64,000 nucleotides of DNA from contig CAIQUS010000017.1 in the NCBI GenBank assembly GCA_903875045.1, positions 1 through 64,000 on the forward strand, read 5' to 3'. A program made the position numbers and the translations under genes. Positions within the stretch are counted from its first letter, which is position 1, and every line of letters begins with the position of its first letter. Under the pieces are notes generated by a model. The model saw only the letters and a list, made by a program, of their open reading frames with translations. It did no database searches and was not told where the DNA came from. The stretch comes from an uncultured Bacteroidales bacterium. GTDB lineage: Bacteria; Bacteroidota; Bacteroidia; Bacteroidales; FEN-979. Shown here piece after piece: positions 56,393 to 64,000 of the stretch.

Positions 56393-59300
56393 TTAATCCT
56401 TCACGCACCGCACCGGGAAAGCATTGCCACGGGATTGTGCATAAAAGGATACACTTGGGTTGTTGAGGTTAATACCCCTGGCAATGGCCTTATCCGGGCC
56501 AAAGCTGGTCGAAGTCCAGAACATTGTCCCGGAGAGTGGCAGTGAGGTGAAGGCCCAATAAGTGCCGTGGTAATCGATACCGCCAAGCAGCCCGTGAAAT
56601 CCAACCGTTGCCGACATGTCCTTCAAATTTGCTCCTGCCAGGCCGTTGGCATTCGGGGCAGGTATTCCCGGAACGATGTTGTCAATGAGAATTTGCCATT
56701 CGGTATCTGTCGGGATGTGCCATTCAGGGGGGCAGACCCCTTTACTGCCTGCCGCATTGGTATATTGCATGATTTCATCCCATTGATAAAATCCACCATT
56801 GATTGTACAATTTGCATCGGCAGGCGAACAATATTTCTCTGGAAGGCAATTGTCCGTTTGAGCGGTTGCATCAGGGCCGGGGATGGGTGTCCCATAATCG
56901 AGGTTCCGGGTCATCCAGCATTTTCCGCTTAACATGGCTGTCGGGTATGTCTTCCCATCGCGGACATCGGTAAGATTGTTGCCACAGTTGAAGTTGACCT
57001 GCTGTACCATCAGGCTGATGGCTGGTGTGGTTGCAGAGCATCCGTAATTGTTGGTATAGGTATACGTGATAAGGCTGCTGCCCGGCCCTGCAGTTTGAGG
57101 GTTAAATTCAAATACCCCTGGTGATGGGTTTGAAACCCCCTGACCGCTGTAAACTCCCTGTCCGGCGATAAAAGGGGAAGCTCCCGAAAGGACAATCGTT
57201 CGGGCGTTCAAAGTGGTTTTTGTATCAAAACAGGCTGTAAATAAGGGAATTGGTGAAGGGTTTACAGAAACAGGGAACGATGATGCCGAAATGCATGTGT
57301 GGGCATTGTTGGAACCGACAACATGAAGCGTGGCAGTTCCAGTGGTGAGCCATTTAATGTTTATGGTATTTGTACTTTGTCCCGTTAAAATATTTCCCAT
57401 CGCTGCCGGTGTGACAGACCATGTAAACGTACATGCCGGATCAGGGGGTGTTTGATACTGGTGTGCCTGGGTTGCACATACAATTCCGGGTGAGGCGGTA
57501 ATGGTGGTTACCGGAATTGGGGTTACTACCACGTCATAGGTGGCTGGTGCTGCAACGGTACATCCATTGGCATCTGTATAGGTTACACGAACAACATGGT
57601 TGCCAGGGATAGTCCATTGTACGAGGATGCTGCCTGTTGATGCACCTGATATAATTGTTGCCGCAGATGCAGGTGTAATGGTCCAGTTATAGTTATTCAT
57701 GGACGGCTGTGTGGAATAGGTTACCTGGGGGGCATCAAGACATACAGCGGAAAGGCCTGAGATGGCTGGAATGGGAAGAGGAACCACCTGGACGGGTAAA
57801 AAAGTTGGATTGGCAGCGGTGCATTGTGTAACAGGTTCGGAATAATTGATGCTGATGGTCTGCATTCCGGTTGTTCCCCAGGTTACAGTTGCTGTTGGAT
57901 TGGTTGGCCCGCCTCCTCCGGTGATGATGCCACCGGTCAGGTTCCAGAGGTAGTTTGCCTTCCCTGGCTGGGTTTCATAAATTTTGCCTGGAACTCCTTT
58001 GCATGACAAAGTTTCACCTGAGATGAAGGAAGGGGTTGGTAACGGATTCACTGAAACTGTTAATATGGCTGGTGCGAGTGCAGTACAAAGAGTGACCGGG
58101 TCGGTAAATAAAACACTGACGGATTGTGTCCCAACGGAAGTCCATGTTACCGTACAGGTTGAATTTGCAGGTCCTCCGCCTGATGTAATGGTTCCGCCCG
58201 ACACAACCCAGACATAATTGTTTTTACCGGGCTGGGTGGCATACACATGACCAGGTGTATTGACACACAGCGTTTGCGTGCCCGTCATAACCGGGACAGG
58301 TGTATCGATGATCGTAACACTGAGTGTTCTATTGATGGTTGATGTACATCCGGTTACAGGATTCGTAAATCTCACGCCGATGGATTGGCTCCCGGCATTC
58401 GTCCAGGTAACTGTAACTGAATCACTGGTACCCGTTCCTCCTGCAGTAATAGTTCCACCTGCTGAAACACTCCAGACGTAGTCACTCATACCTGCTTCTG
58501 TGAAATATGTGATGCCTGATGACCCTTTGCACAAAGAGGCAGGTCCGGTTAAAGTCGGTGTGACATGTACCAGCGCTGAATCATAATGGACCACTCCAAG
58601 ACAAGTATTGATGACGGAATAAACCCATGTTGAAACTGTCGGGCTGAAGGTGAGGGTATCACCATACCCCAGCACCGGGCCGGTATAGGATCCGCTGTGC
58701 CAGGAAACACCATCCGGCACGAACCGCATACTTTCGTCAACAGCTGTCCAGCTTGTTTGATTCCGGTCATTTCCATTGACGTTGGCAGTAAAAGCGATGG
58801 TGCCGTTGTTGTTGTGGACCCCTTGGGTTGCCTTGTTTTGATTATTGGCACAGGAGGGCTTATTTTGAAGATGGTTTTCAATGACTCCTCCCTGTTCCTT
58901 GAGGACAATCTGAAAACTGCCTTTGGTGGTTGCACAGCCATACATCGGGCAGTTTTTCCAATATACAACAAGTTGCCTGTCCGGTGCTGTTCCGGTAGTA
59001 TAAAAGAAAATATTGTTGATCCCTGATAACATCGGGAGCCAATCCTGCCAGGGGGCGAAGATGCAATCTTTAGGAGCAGCTGAATCGGCTGCATTGTTGG
59101 GAATTACCCGTGCCGAAAAAGTATTCCATGGGTTAGTTCCGGGTGAACGAAACCCTATCCAGCCATTTGAACCGACAAAAAATTTTGTGTAAAGCTGACT
59201 GAAAAAGCAGAAGCTGAAACCGATATCGTAGGGGCCGCCCCAGCAATCGTCTTTTCCCCCGGCAGTGGAGGCGCAATTGGTCAGGGTTGGATCAATGGGG

Positions 59301-59551
59301 GTACCTGTTGTTGTATCCATCGGGGCGTAAGGGATCACCTGGAAAGTGTAGCTGTCTGTGCCATAATCAGTACTTGTAACAACTGCCGGAACTGTTACGG
59401 AATTTCCCAGGCAGGTAGGATCGGTGAATGGCTGGATCGTGATTTGCCCATTCATCACAGATGAAATGAACAGGAAAAAAACAGAAAGAAGGATATGGCA
59501 CCGGGGTGCCAGAAAAACAGAAAGTCCGGACAATTGAATTGGAACTGGCAT
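56393..59551 (-). CDS. Large secreted PKD-like repeat protein with C-terminal FISUMP domain
   Basis: The ORF opens at 59590, but the ATG at 59551 fits the promoter box and precedes a signal peptide (CHILLSVFFLFISSVMNG), giving 1052 residues. An N-terminal beta domain (about 30-300) is followed by about six PKD-like/Ig-like repeats with recurring YVWSVSAGGTI, NNYVWVVSGG, ANYLWNLTGG and MNNYNWTITP strands, then a FISUMP domain (about 890-1052) with DVRDGKTYPTAMLSGKCWM, PPEWHIPTDTEW and a terminal FPVRCVKD. No T9SS tail is present. Likely an adhesin or surface protein; specific role unknown. Confidence 0.82.
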   Translation of the reverse strand: MPVPIQLSGLSVFLAPRCHILLSVFFLFISSVMNGQITIQPFTDPTCLGNSVTVPAVVTSTDYGTDSYTFQVIPYAPMDTTTGTPIDPTLTNCASTAGGKDDCWGGPYDIGFSFCFFSQLYTKFFVGSNGWIGFRSPGTNPWNTFSARVIPNNAADSAAPKDCIFAPWQDWLPMLSGINNIFFYTTGTAPDRQLVVYWKNCPMYGCATTKGSFQIVLKEQGGVIENHLQNKPSCANNQNKATQGVHNNNGTIAFTANVNGNDRNQTSWTAVDESMRFVPDGVSWHSGSYTGPVLGYGDTLTFSPTVSTWVYSVINTCLGVVHYDSALVHVTPTLTGPASLCKGSSGITYFTEAGMSDYVWSVSAGGTITAGGTGTSDSVTVTWTNAGSQSIGVRFTNPVTGCTSTINRTLSVTIIDTPVPVMTGTQTLCVNTPGHVYATQPGKNNYVWVVSGGTITSGGGPANSTCTVTWTSVGTQSVSVLFTDPVTLCTALAPAILTVSVNPLPTPSFISGETLSCKGVPGKIYETQPGKANYLWNLTGGIITGGGGPTNPTATVTWGTTGMQTISINYSEPVTQCTAANPTFLPVQVVPLPIPAISGLSAVCLDAPQVTYSTQPSMNNYNWTITPASAATIISGASTGSILVQWTIPGNHVVRVTYTDANGCTVAAPATYDVVVTPIPVTTITASPGIVCATQAHQYQTPPDPACTFTWSVTPAAMGNILTGQSTNTINIKWLTTGTATLHVVGSNNAHTCISASSFPVSVNPSPIPLFTACFDTKTTLNARTIVLSGASPFIAGQGVYSGQGVSNPSPGVFEFNPQTAGPGSSLITYTYTNNYGCSATTPAISLMVQQVNFNCGNNLTDVRDGKTYPTAMLSGKCWMTRNLDYGTPIPGPDATAQTDNCLPEKYCSPADANCTINGGFYQWDEIMQYTNAAGSKGVCPPEWHIPTDTEWQILIDNIVPGIPAPNANGLAGANLKDMSATVGFHGLLGGIDYHGTYWAFTSLPLSGTMFWTSTSFGPDKAIARGINLNNPSVSFYAQSRGNAFPVRCVKD

Positions 59552-59587
59552 GATTTGATGCGAATGGATCGCAGTGACAAATTTACT

Positions 59588-59595
59588 CAAATATA
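59588..59595 (-). promoter_or_regulatory. Bacteroidota-type -7 box TATATTTG of the FISUMP gene
   Basis: On the minus strand TATATTTG fits TAnnTTTG. It overlaps the annotated ORF start at 59590, which supports translation from 59551. Confidence 0.5.
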
Positions 59596-59689
59596 GTGTT
59601 AAACATACAAAGCATTGAGTTTTTGTCTGAGAGAACAGTGGTGATTATTTTTTTAACGATTTTCTTTATTTTTATTGCAGCGTAAATAT

Positions 59690-59697
59690 TATATTTG
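59690..59697 (+). promoter_or_regulatory. Bacteroidota-type -7 box TATATTTG of the cohesin-like gene
   Basis: TATATTTG, the same octamer as the divergent promoter about 100 bases away on the other strand. It lies 23 bases before the ATG at 59720 and rules out the ORF start at 59675. Confidence 0.55.
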
Positions 59698-59719
59698 TCA
59701 TAACAAATATTTATACCCC

Positions 59720-62308
59720 ATGACCACATTTTGCAAGATTTTCTTCTACGGCATCCTCATGCTATCCGGAATTAGTTCGTTTTGTCAGGTTAGCATCAGT
59801 TCCAATGGCAGCCAGCCTGACCCTTCAGCGATGCTTGAAATTAAATCGACCAACAAAGGCTTGTTGCCACCCCGTGTGCCACTCACTGCAGTGAATGTTT
59901 CCGATCCGGTGGTATCACCTGCTGTGGGCTTACTGGTTTATAATACTGCAACTTCCGGGATATCCCCCTTCAATGTTGTTCCGGGAAATTATTATTGGAG
60001 TGGCACGCAATGGATACCAGTTTCACCGCCACAGGGCTCTGCTTCCGGAGATATGTTGTATTGGAACGGAACACAATATTTGTTGATCCCGGCCGGGTTT
60101 CCCGGGCAATCCCTTCAAATGTCAGCCTCGAATATACCTGGCTGGGTGGGCGCCGGCTTTGCCTCAGTTACTACTGCTGTCGCGTCTTCGGTCACTGCAA
60201 ATACCGCGATCAGCGGAGGAAACATAGTTTCCGGAGGAGAAGGTGTCATTACATCCAGGGGAATTTGTTATGACACCCTGCCAAATCCCACCATCGGGAA
60301 TGATACGAAGGAAAGTGGAAGCGGGACGGGAAATTTTATCAGCGGACTTACAGGGTTAACTGTGAATAAAACATATTATGTGAGGGCATTTGCCATCAAC
60401 AGCGCAGGTGTCGGTTATGGCAATGAAATCAGCTTCATAACAAGTTGTGGGTTTAATGCACCAGTAAGCATTTCTGTTGGGCCCTCTTCTAACCCCATTC
60501 CAGCCGGAACTTTTGCTGCCTTCAATGCAACACCCGTCAATGGTGGCCCAAACCCGTTTTATCAATGGAAGGTGAACGGTACCAACGTCGGGTCAAATTC
60601 TCCAACCTATTCTTATGGCCCGGTGAATGGCGACAAGGTGAAATGTATTCTCACTTCAAGTCTGGAATGCACTGCCAATAACCAGGCAACATCCAATGAG
60701 ACCACCATGGTCACGATGTCGGGAGGTGGTACTGTGACCTTGCAAAACAAAACCGCAAGTCCTGGTCAAAATGTGGCGGTGGCACTTTCGGTGACCAATT
60801 TTACCTCAATTTCTGCAATTACATTGCATATTGAATTCAATCCGGCGGTTATGAGCTATTCAGGATTTACGTTACCATCCGGGTCTCCGGGCGGAATGAA
60901 TGTCGGGGTGTTGAATGGAAATACGCTAAGTATTGCTGGTCTTTGGATGTCAGGAGTGAATTTCTCCGGCACGATGTTAACCCTGAACTTTACCTATGCA
61001 GGCATGACCTCAAGTCCTCTGAATTTTCTAGGTGATTGTGAAGTCGTTCAAGGGCTTAGCCTCATTTATCCCACCTATACCAATGGCTCAGTCAGCATGG
61101 CAACGGTTCCCGCCGAGGCCCGGATCATTCCGGCAACTGCCTTCACAGGTGGAGTTGTTTCAGTTCCGATCGAATACAGGAATTTTGCCGGAAGCGTTTC
61201 CTCCATCACCCAGAAAATACATTATGATCCATCCAAGCTGAATTTTGTGAGCCTGACAGGCTTTGGCAATCTTGCTTCCGGGACAAATTACAGTGCAAAC
61301 ACGGGCACTGGAATAATAACCATTACCTGGACCAGTATCGGAGGAAAGGAGATCAATACACTTACCACCAGCAGTAAATTTCTCCTGAATTTCGTTTATA
61401 CCGGCAGTATTGCCACCAATGTTGATTTCGTTGGAGGATGTCTGATCTCTTCCCCGGCTCCGGTAACCAACATACCGGTCACCTATTTTGGTGGCAACAT
61501 TTCCCCTGCGGCGCCAACGGCAACTGCTGTACTGGGGTCGGTTACCGGTGTTCTTCAGGACAGCGATTACGAAATTCCTTTAATTCTGAGCGGTTTTCCA
61601 GGCGGAACAATCGGTGGCACACAGGCCTTTAATCTTACCATTTTGTTTGATGAACCAAGGTTATCTTTTATGGGGATTAGCAGTCCTGCCCCGGTTGGCC
61701 TGAGTGTCAATCATCCTTCCAATGGAGTTGTCATGCTCGCTTGGTCAAATCCTGCCGGACCTGATATCAACGGAACATTTCTGAAACTGAAATTCAAATA
61801 CAACGGGATCGGTACAGCCGATGTTGCCTTTGGCAATGGTTGCGTGTTCAATACTTATAATGCAGGGGTGACTGGCACAGTACAGGTTGCTTACACCGAT
61901 GCCACGCTGGTGCCAGCATTGGCAACGGCAAACACAACAATCGCGCTCTTGGATGGCATTACGAACGGGGCTAATGTAATGATTCCGGTTAATTTCGCCG
62001 GATTACCCCCGAATGCGGGTGCTGTTGACATGGCAATACATTACGATGGCAGCAAGCTGGTTTATCTGGGTGTACAAAACAATATCTTTGGGGCTGTTGT
62101 CGGGCAAAATGCGGCTACCCACATGATCAATATTGACTGGATTGCCTCACCTGGAGTAAATATCAATGGCAAATTTATTGACCTGCTCTTTCAATATATC
62201 GGTGGCGGTGGAGGAACAACGATCAATTTTATGGATGGGTGCAGTGTTTTCAGCAGTTCATTGATTGCGATACAGACCAACTGGAACAGCGGCGGCGTCA
62301 ACCTTTAA
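59720..62308 (+). CDS. Large secreted protein with four cohesin-like repeats
   Basis: From the ATG at 59720 the protein has 862 residues with a signal peptide (FFYGILMLSGISSFCQ). An N-terminal domain (MLEIKSTNKGLLPPRVPLTAV, to YYWSGTQWIPV) is a common Bacteroidota surface-protein start. A fibronectin-like region follows (TYYVRAFAINSAGVGYGNEI). The rest is four repeats of about 125 residues resembling cohesin domains: QNVAVALSVTNFTSISAITLHI, GGVVSVPIEYRNFAGSVSSI, DYEIPLILSGFPGGTIGGT, GANVMIPVNFAGLPPNAGAV, each ending with an FxGxCxV-type strand. No dockerin or T9SS tail was seen. It overlaps miaA by 11 bases at the 3' end. Confidence 0.78.
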   Translation: MTTFCKIFFYGILMLSGISSFCQVSISSNGSQPDPSAMLEIKSTNKGLLPPRVPLTAVNVSDPVVSPAVGLLVYNTATSGISPFNVVPGNYYWSGTQWIPVSPPQGSASGDMLYWNGTQYLLIPAGFPGQSLQMSASNIPGWVGAGFASVTTAVASSVTANTAISGGNIVSGGEGVITSRGICYDTLPNPTIGNDTKESGSGTGNFISGLTGLTVNKTYYVRAFAINSAGVGYGNEISFITSCGFNAPVSISVGPSSNPIPAGTFAAFNATPVNGGPNPFYQWKVNGTNVGSNSPTYSYGPVNGDKVKCILTSSLECTANNQATSNETTMVTMSGGGTVTLQNKTASPGQNVAVALSVTNFTSISAITLHIEFNPAVMSYSGFTLPSGSPGGMNVGVLNGNTLSIAGLWMSGVNFSGTMLTLNFTYAGMTSSPLNFLGDCEVVQGLSLIYPTYTNGSVSMATVPAEARIIPATAFTGGVVSVPIEYRNFAGSVSSITQKIHYDPSKLNFVSLTGFGNLASGTNYSANTGTGIITITWTSIGGKEINTLTTSSKFLLNFVYTGSIATNVDFVGGCLISSPAPVTNIPVTYFGGNISPAAPTATAVLGSVTGVLQDSDYEIPLILSGFPGGTIGGTQAFNLTILFDEPRLSFMGISSPAPVGLSVNHPSNGVVMLAWSNPAGPDINGTFLKLKFKYNGIGTADVAFGNGCVFNTYNAGVTGTVQVAYTDATLVPALATANTTIALLDGITNGANVMIPVNFAGLPPNAGAVDMAIHYDGSKLVYLGVQNNIFGAVVGQNAATHMINIDWIASPGVNINGKFIDLLFQYIGGGGGTTINFMDGCSVFSSSLIAIQTNWNSGGVNL

Positions 62309-63233
62309 TGAGGATTATCTCGGCAACCTTTTTCTCCATTGGCATCCGGCCATCGATCCAATGAATCTTCAAACCCTGGCGTTCCATCCGTCGAAACCAG
62401 GTCATCTGTCGTTTGGCAAACTGCCGGATGGCAATATTCAGGTCAGAAAACAGGTCGGTACGGGATATTTTGCCGGTGAGGAAAAGGGTTACAAATTTAT
62501 ACTCGAGCCCGTATTTCATCAAACGTTCAGGGGTGATGCCGTCCGCAAGCAATTGTTCCACTTCGCCTATTAAACCATGTTCCAGCCGGTATTCCAGCCG
62601 TTTGCTGATGCGTGCTTTCACAAGTCCGCGGGGGTAATCAATTCCAAAAATGACAGATTTTATCGGAGGAAAAAAATCGTGTTGGAAAGTATCTATGTCC
62701 GGGGCTTCATATTCTGCCGGCAAACCTGATTTTTTCGAAGCACGGGCCACCAGGATGGCTTTCAGCAGCCTTGGCCTGTCTTCGAAATCGGTGATGTTGT
62801 GCAGGATTTTATATGATTGAAGGATTTCAATCAACTGGTCGTCTGTCTTTTCCTGAAGGATTGCCGAAAAATCCTCATCGCTTTCGGCGCGCGCAAGGCG
62901 GTACCCTTTCAGAACGGCTTCCAGGTACATCCCGGACCCTCCGCAAAGAACAGGAAGTTTATTTCTTCCGAGGATGTTTTTATATGCTTTTAAAAAGTCC
63001 TTCTGGAATTCAAAAATGTTGTATTCATATCCAGGATCAACGATATCGATCAGGTGAAAGGGAATCTGAACGCCGTTGACAAAATAATCCGCGTAATCTT
63101 TTCCAGTTCCGATGGTCATACCTCGGAATACCTGACGGGAGTCGGCGCTGATCACCTCCCCGTTAAGGTGATATGCCAGGGTGGCTGCAAGTGCAGTTTT
63201 ACCGGTTGCGGTTGGGCCGAGGATTGTTAACAA
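62298..63233 (-). CDS. miaA: tRNA dimethylallyltransferase
   Basis: Adds the dimethylallyl group to A37 of tRNAs reading UNN codons; 311 residues. P-loop GPTATGKTALAATLAYHL, substrate segments ISADSRQVFRGMTIGTGKDY and VLCGGSGMYLEAVLKGY, and FGIDYPRGLVKARI. The start is a TTG; in-frame codons continue upstream into a 7-bp array with no ATG. Here the family's usual QVY is QVF. The 3' end overlaps the convergent cohesin-like gene. Confidence 0.93.
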   Translation of the reverse strand: MLTILGPTATGKTALAATLAYHLNGEVISADSRQVFRGMTIGTGKDYADYFVNGVQIPFHLIDIVDPGYEYNIFEFQKDFLKAYKNILGRNKLPVLCGGSGMYLEAVLKGYRLARAESDEDFSAILQEKTDDQLIEILQSYKILHNITDFEDRPRLLKAILVARASKKSGLPAEYEAPDIDTFQHDFFPPIKSVIFGIDYPRGLVKARISKRLEYRLEHGLIGEVEQLLADGITPERLMKYGLEYKFVTLFLTGKISRTDLFSDLNIAIRQFAKRQMTWFRRMERQGLKIHWIDGRMPMEKKVAEIILIKG

Positions 63234-63243
63234 GGCAAAGTGG

Positions 63244-63278
63244 GATTTACGATTTACGATTTACGATTTACGATTTAT
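63244..63278. repeat. 7-bp tandem array GATTTAC
   Basis: Four GATTTAC units and one GATTTAT, ten bases before the miaA start. The unit is the reverse complement of that at 4156-4175. Confidence 0.88.
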
Positions 63279-63347
63279 GAAAAAAAACTCAGATTTCCGC
63301 AGATTTAATAATTTTTCATTGCCAGGTTATGTGGTGTTGAAAAACAC

Positions 63348-63374
63348 CCTGCATTGCCTGCATTGCTTGCATTA
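63348..63374. repeat. 9-bp tandem array CCTGCATTG
   Basis: Two CCTGCATTG units and CTTGCATTA. The last unit contains the stop codon of the minus-strand sugar epimerase gene. The unit recurs at 54921-54929. Confidence 0.8.
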
Positions 63375-64000
63375 TTTGTCAAGTTTCTCATATACAGAGT
63401 TCTGACTTTTGTACTCAGGTACCATAAGTTTCATTTTCCGGATGATATCAAAATTTGAACAGGTTGGTACCATGGCGGTTAGTTCTTCGATATCATGTCT
63501 GATTTCGGTGAGGCTAAATTCACGTACTTTGGCAGTAAGGATGAGCGGGTGGTGTGTAGGAATTGTGTTTTCTTCCACGTTGAGTAACTCTTCATACAGT
63601 TTTTCACCGGGGCGCAAGCCGGTGAATTTTATTTGAATGTCTTTACCAGGAGTGAGCCCTGAAAGTTGGATCATCTTTTTTGCAAGGTCAACGATCTTCA
63701 TTGATTTTCCCATGTCAAAAATAAAAATCTCACCACCTTTTCCGAAGGCACCGGCTTCCAGCACCAACTGGCATGCTTCAGGAATGGTCATAAAAAAGCG
63801 TGTCACCTCCGGATGGGTGATGGTGACAGGGCCACCCTTTTCGATCTGGTTTCGGAAAAGAGGGATGACCGATCCATTGGAACCCAGCACATTCCCGAAC
63901 CTTGTTGTAATGAACCGTGTATCATTGGTTTTATCCAATGCCTGCGTGTAGATTTCGGCAATGCGTTTGGAAGCACCCATCACATTGGTTGGGTTTACAG
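63372..64000 (-). CDS. CapD/FlaA1-type nucleotide-sugar epimerase/dehydratase, C-terminal part
   Basis: The gene runs off the right edge. Reading past the listed GTG start, in-frame codons continue as VNPTNVMGASKR, the family's YxxK region (with TNVMGASK), so the N-terminal Rossmann domain and any membrane segments lie outside. What is present: FGNVLGSNGSVIPLFRNQI, ITHPEVTRFFMTIPEACQLV, and FTGLRPGEKLYEELL. Members are 4,6-dehydratases or epimerases in capsule and O-glycan synthesis. A direct continuation to surface-glycan genes beyond the window is likely. Confidence 0.92.
   Translation of the reverse strand, partial: VNPTNVMGASKRIAEIYTQALDKTNDTRFITTRFGNVLGSNGSVIPLFRNQIEKGGPVTITHPEVTRFFMTIPEACQLVLEAGAFGKGGEIFIFDMGKSMKIVDLAKKMIQLSGLTPGKDIQIKFTGLRPGEKLYEELLNVEENTIPTHHPLILTAKVREFSLTEIRHDIEELTAMVPTCSNFDIIRKMKLMVPEYKSQNSVYEKLDK

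Overview
The window reads as a continuous chromosomal piece of a Bacteroidota bacterium, most like a Bacteroidales-type environmental lineage. Support comes from a type IX secretion C-terminal sorting tail (gene at 23122), a FISUMP domain protein, a DUF4252 gene next to an ECF sigma factor, several TAnnTTTG promoter boxes typical of the phylum, and the phylum-typical order rsfS-ftsH-LUD-cdsA-psd. Coding density is high: no gap reaches 300 bases and the largest (22873-23121, about 250 bases) holds only an AT-rich leader with a strong ribosome binding site before the T9SS protein. I saw no rRNA, tRNA, insertion sequence or CRISPR array.

Region 1 (1-8154) is part of a gas vesicle cluster: a CDC48/VAT-type double AAA+ ATPase, a GvpF/L protein fused to a C-terminal J domain, two more GvpF/L proteins, GvpG, a small double zinc-ribbon protein, GvpO, a fourth GvpF/L, a GvpJ/S-type small protein, a fifth GvpF/L and GvpK. 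The main shell gene gvpA and the ATPase gene gvpN are not in view and presumably lie left of base 1. The combination of an unfoldase, an Hsp70-recruiting J domain and five divergent GvpF/L copies suggests an assembly machine heavy in chaperones. Five of the gaps in or next to this cluster carry short tandem repeat arrays. This region is the best candidate for something undescribed.

Region 2 (8182-26974): a PocR-sensor hybrid histidine kinase, a large secreted GH38-like glycosidase with an 8-bp tandem array inside its reading frame, carAB, a small lipoprotein, then on the minus strand an NhaD-type antiporter, a secreted cyclophilin and a seven-heme NapC/NirT-type inner-membrane cytochrome resembling ImcH; then a T9SS cargo protein and guaB.

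Region 3 (27027-36490): three parvulin/SurA-type periplasmic folding factors, a MoxR ATPase, a full pstSCAB phosphate transporter and a GPP34 protein. Region 4 (36481-44931): a radical SAM protein, a POT peptide transporter with a clear terminator, an ECF sigma/membrane protein/DUF4252 set, two outer-membrane proteins and a DUF2461 protein.

Region 5 (44939-56345, all minus): psd, cdsA, LUD protein, ftsH, rsfS, LOG protein, uvrA, a lytic transglycosylase, rfbC and lpdA. A 129-bp foldback element with 11-bp perfect inverted ends sits between rfbC and the transglycosylase gene. Region 6 (56393-64000): two large divergent secreted proteins (PKD-like plus FISUMP; four cohesin-like repeats), miaA, and a CapD/FlaA1-type sugar epimerase/dehydratase cut by the window end.

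A feature of the whole window is a set of about a dozen arrays of 7-9 bp units, nearly all in intergenic gaps, often containing the stop codon of the upstream gene, with the same unit reappearing at distant loci.
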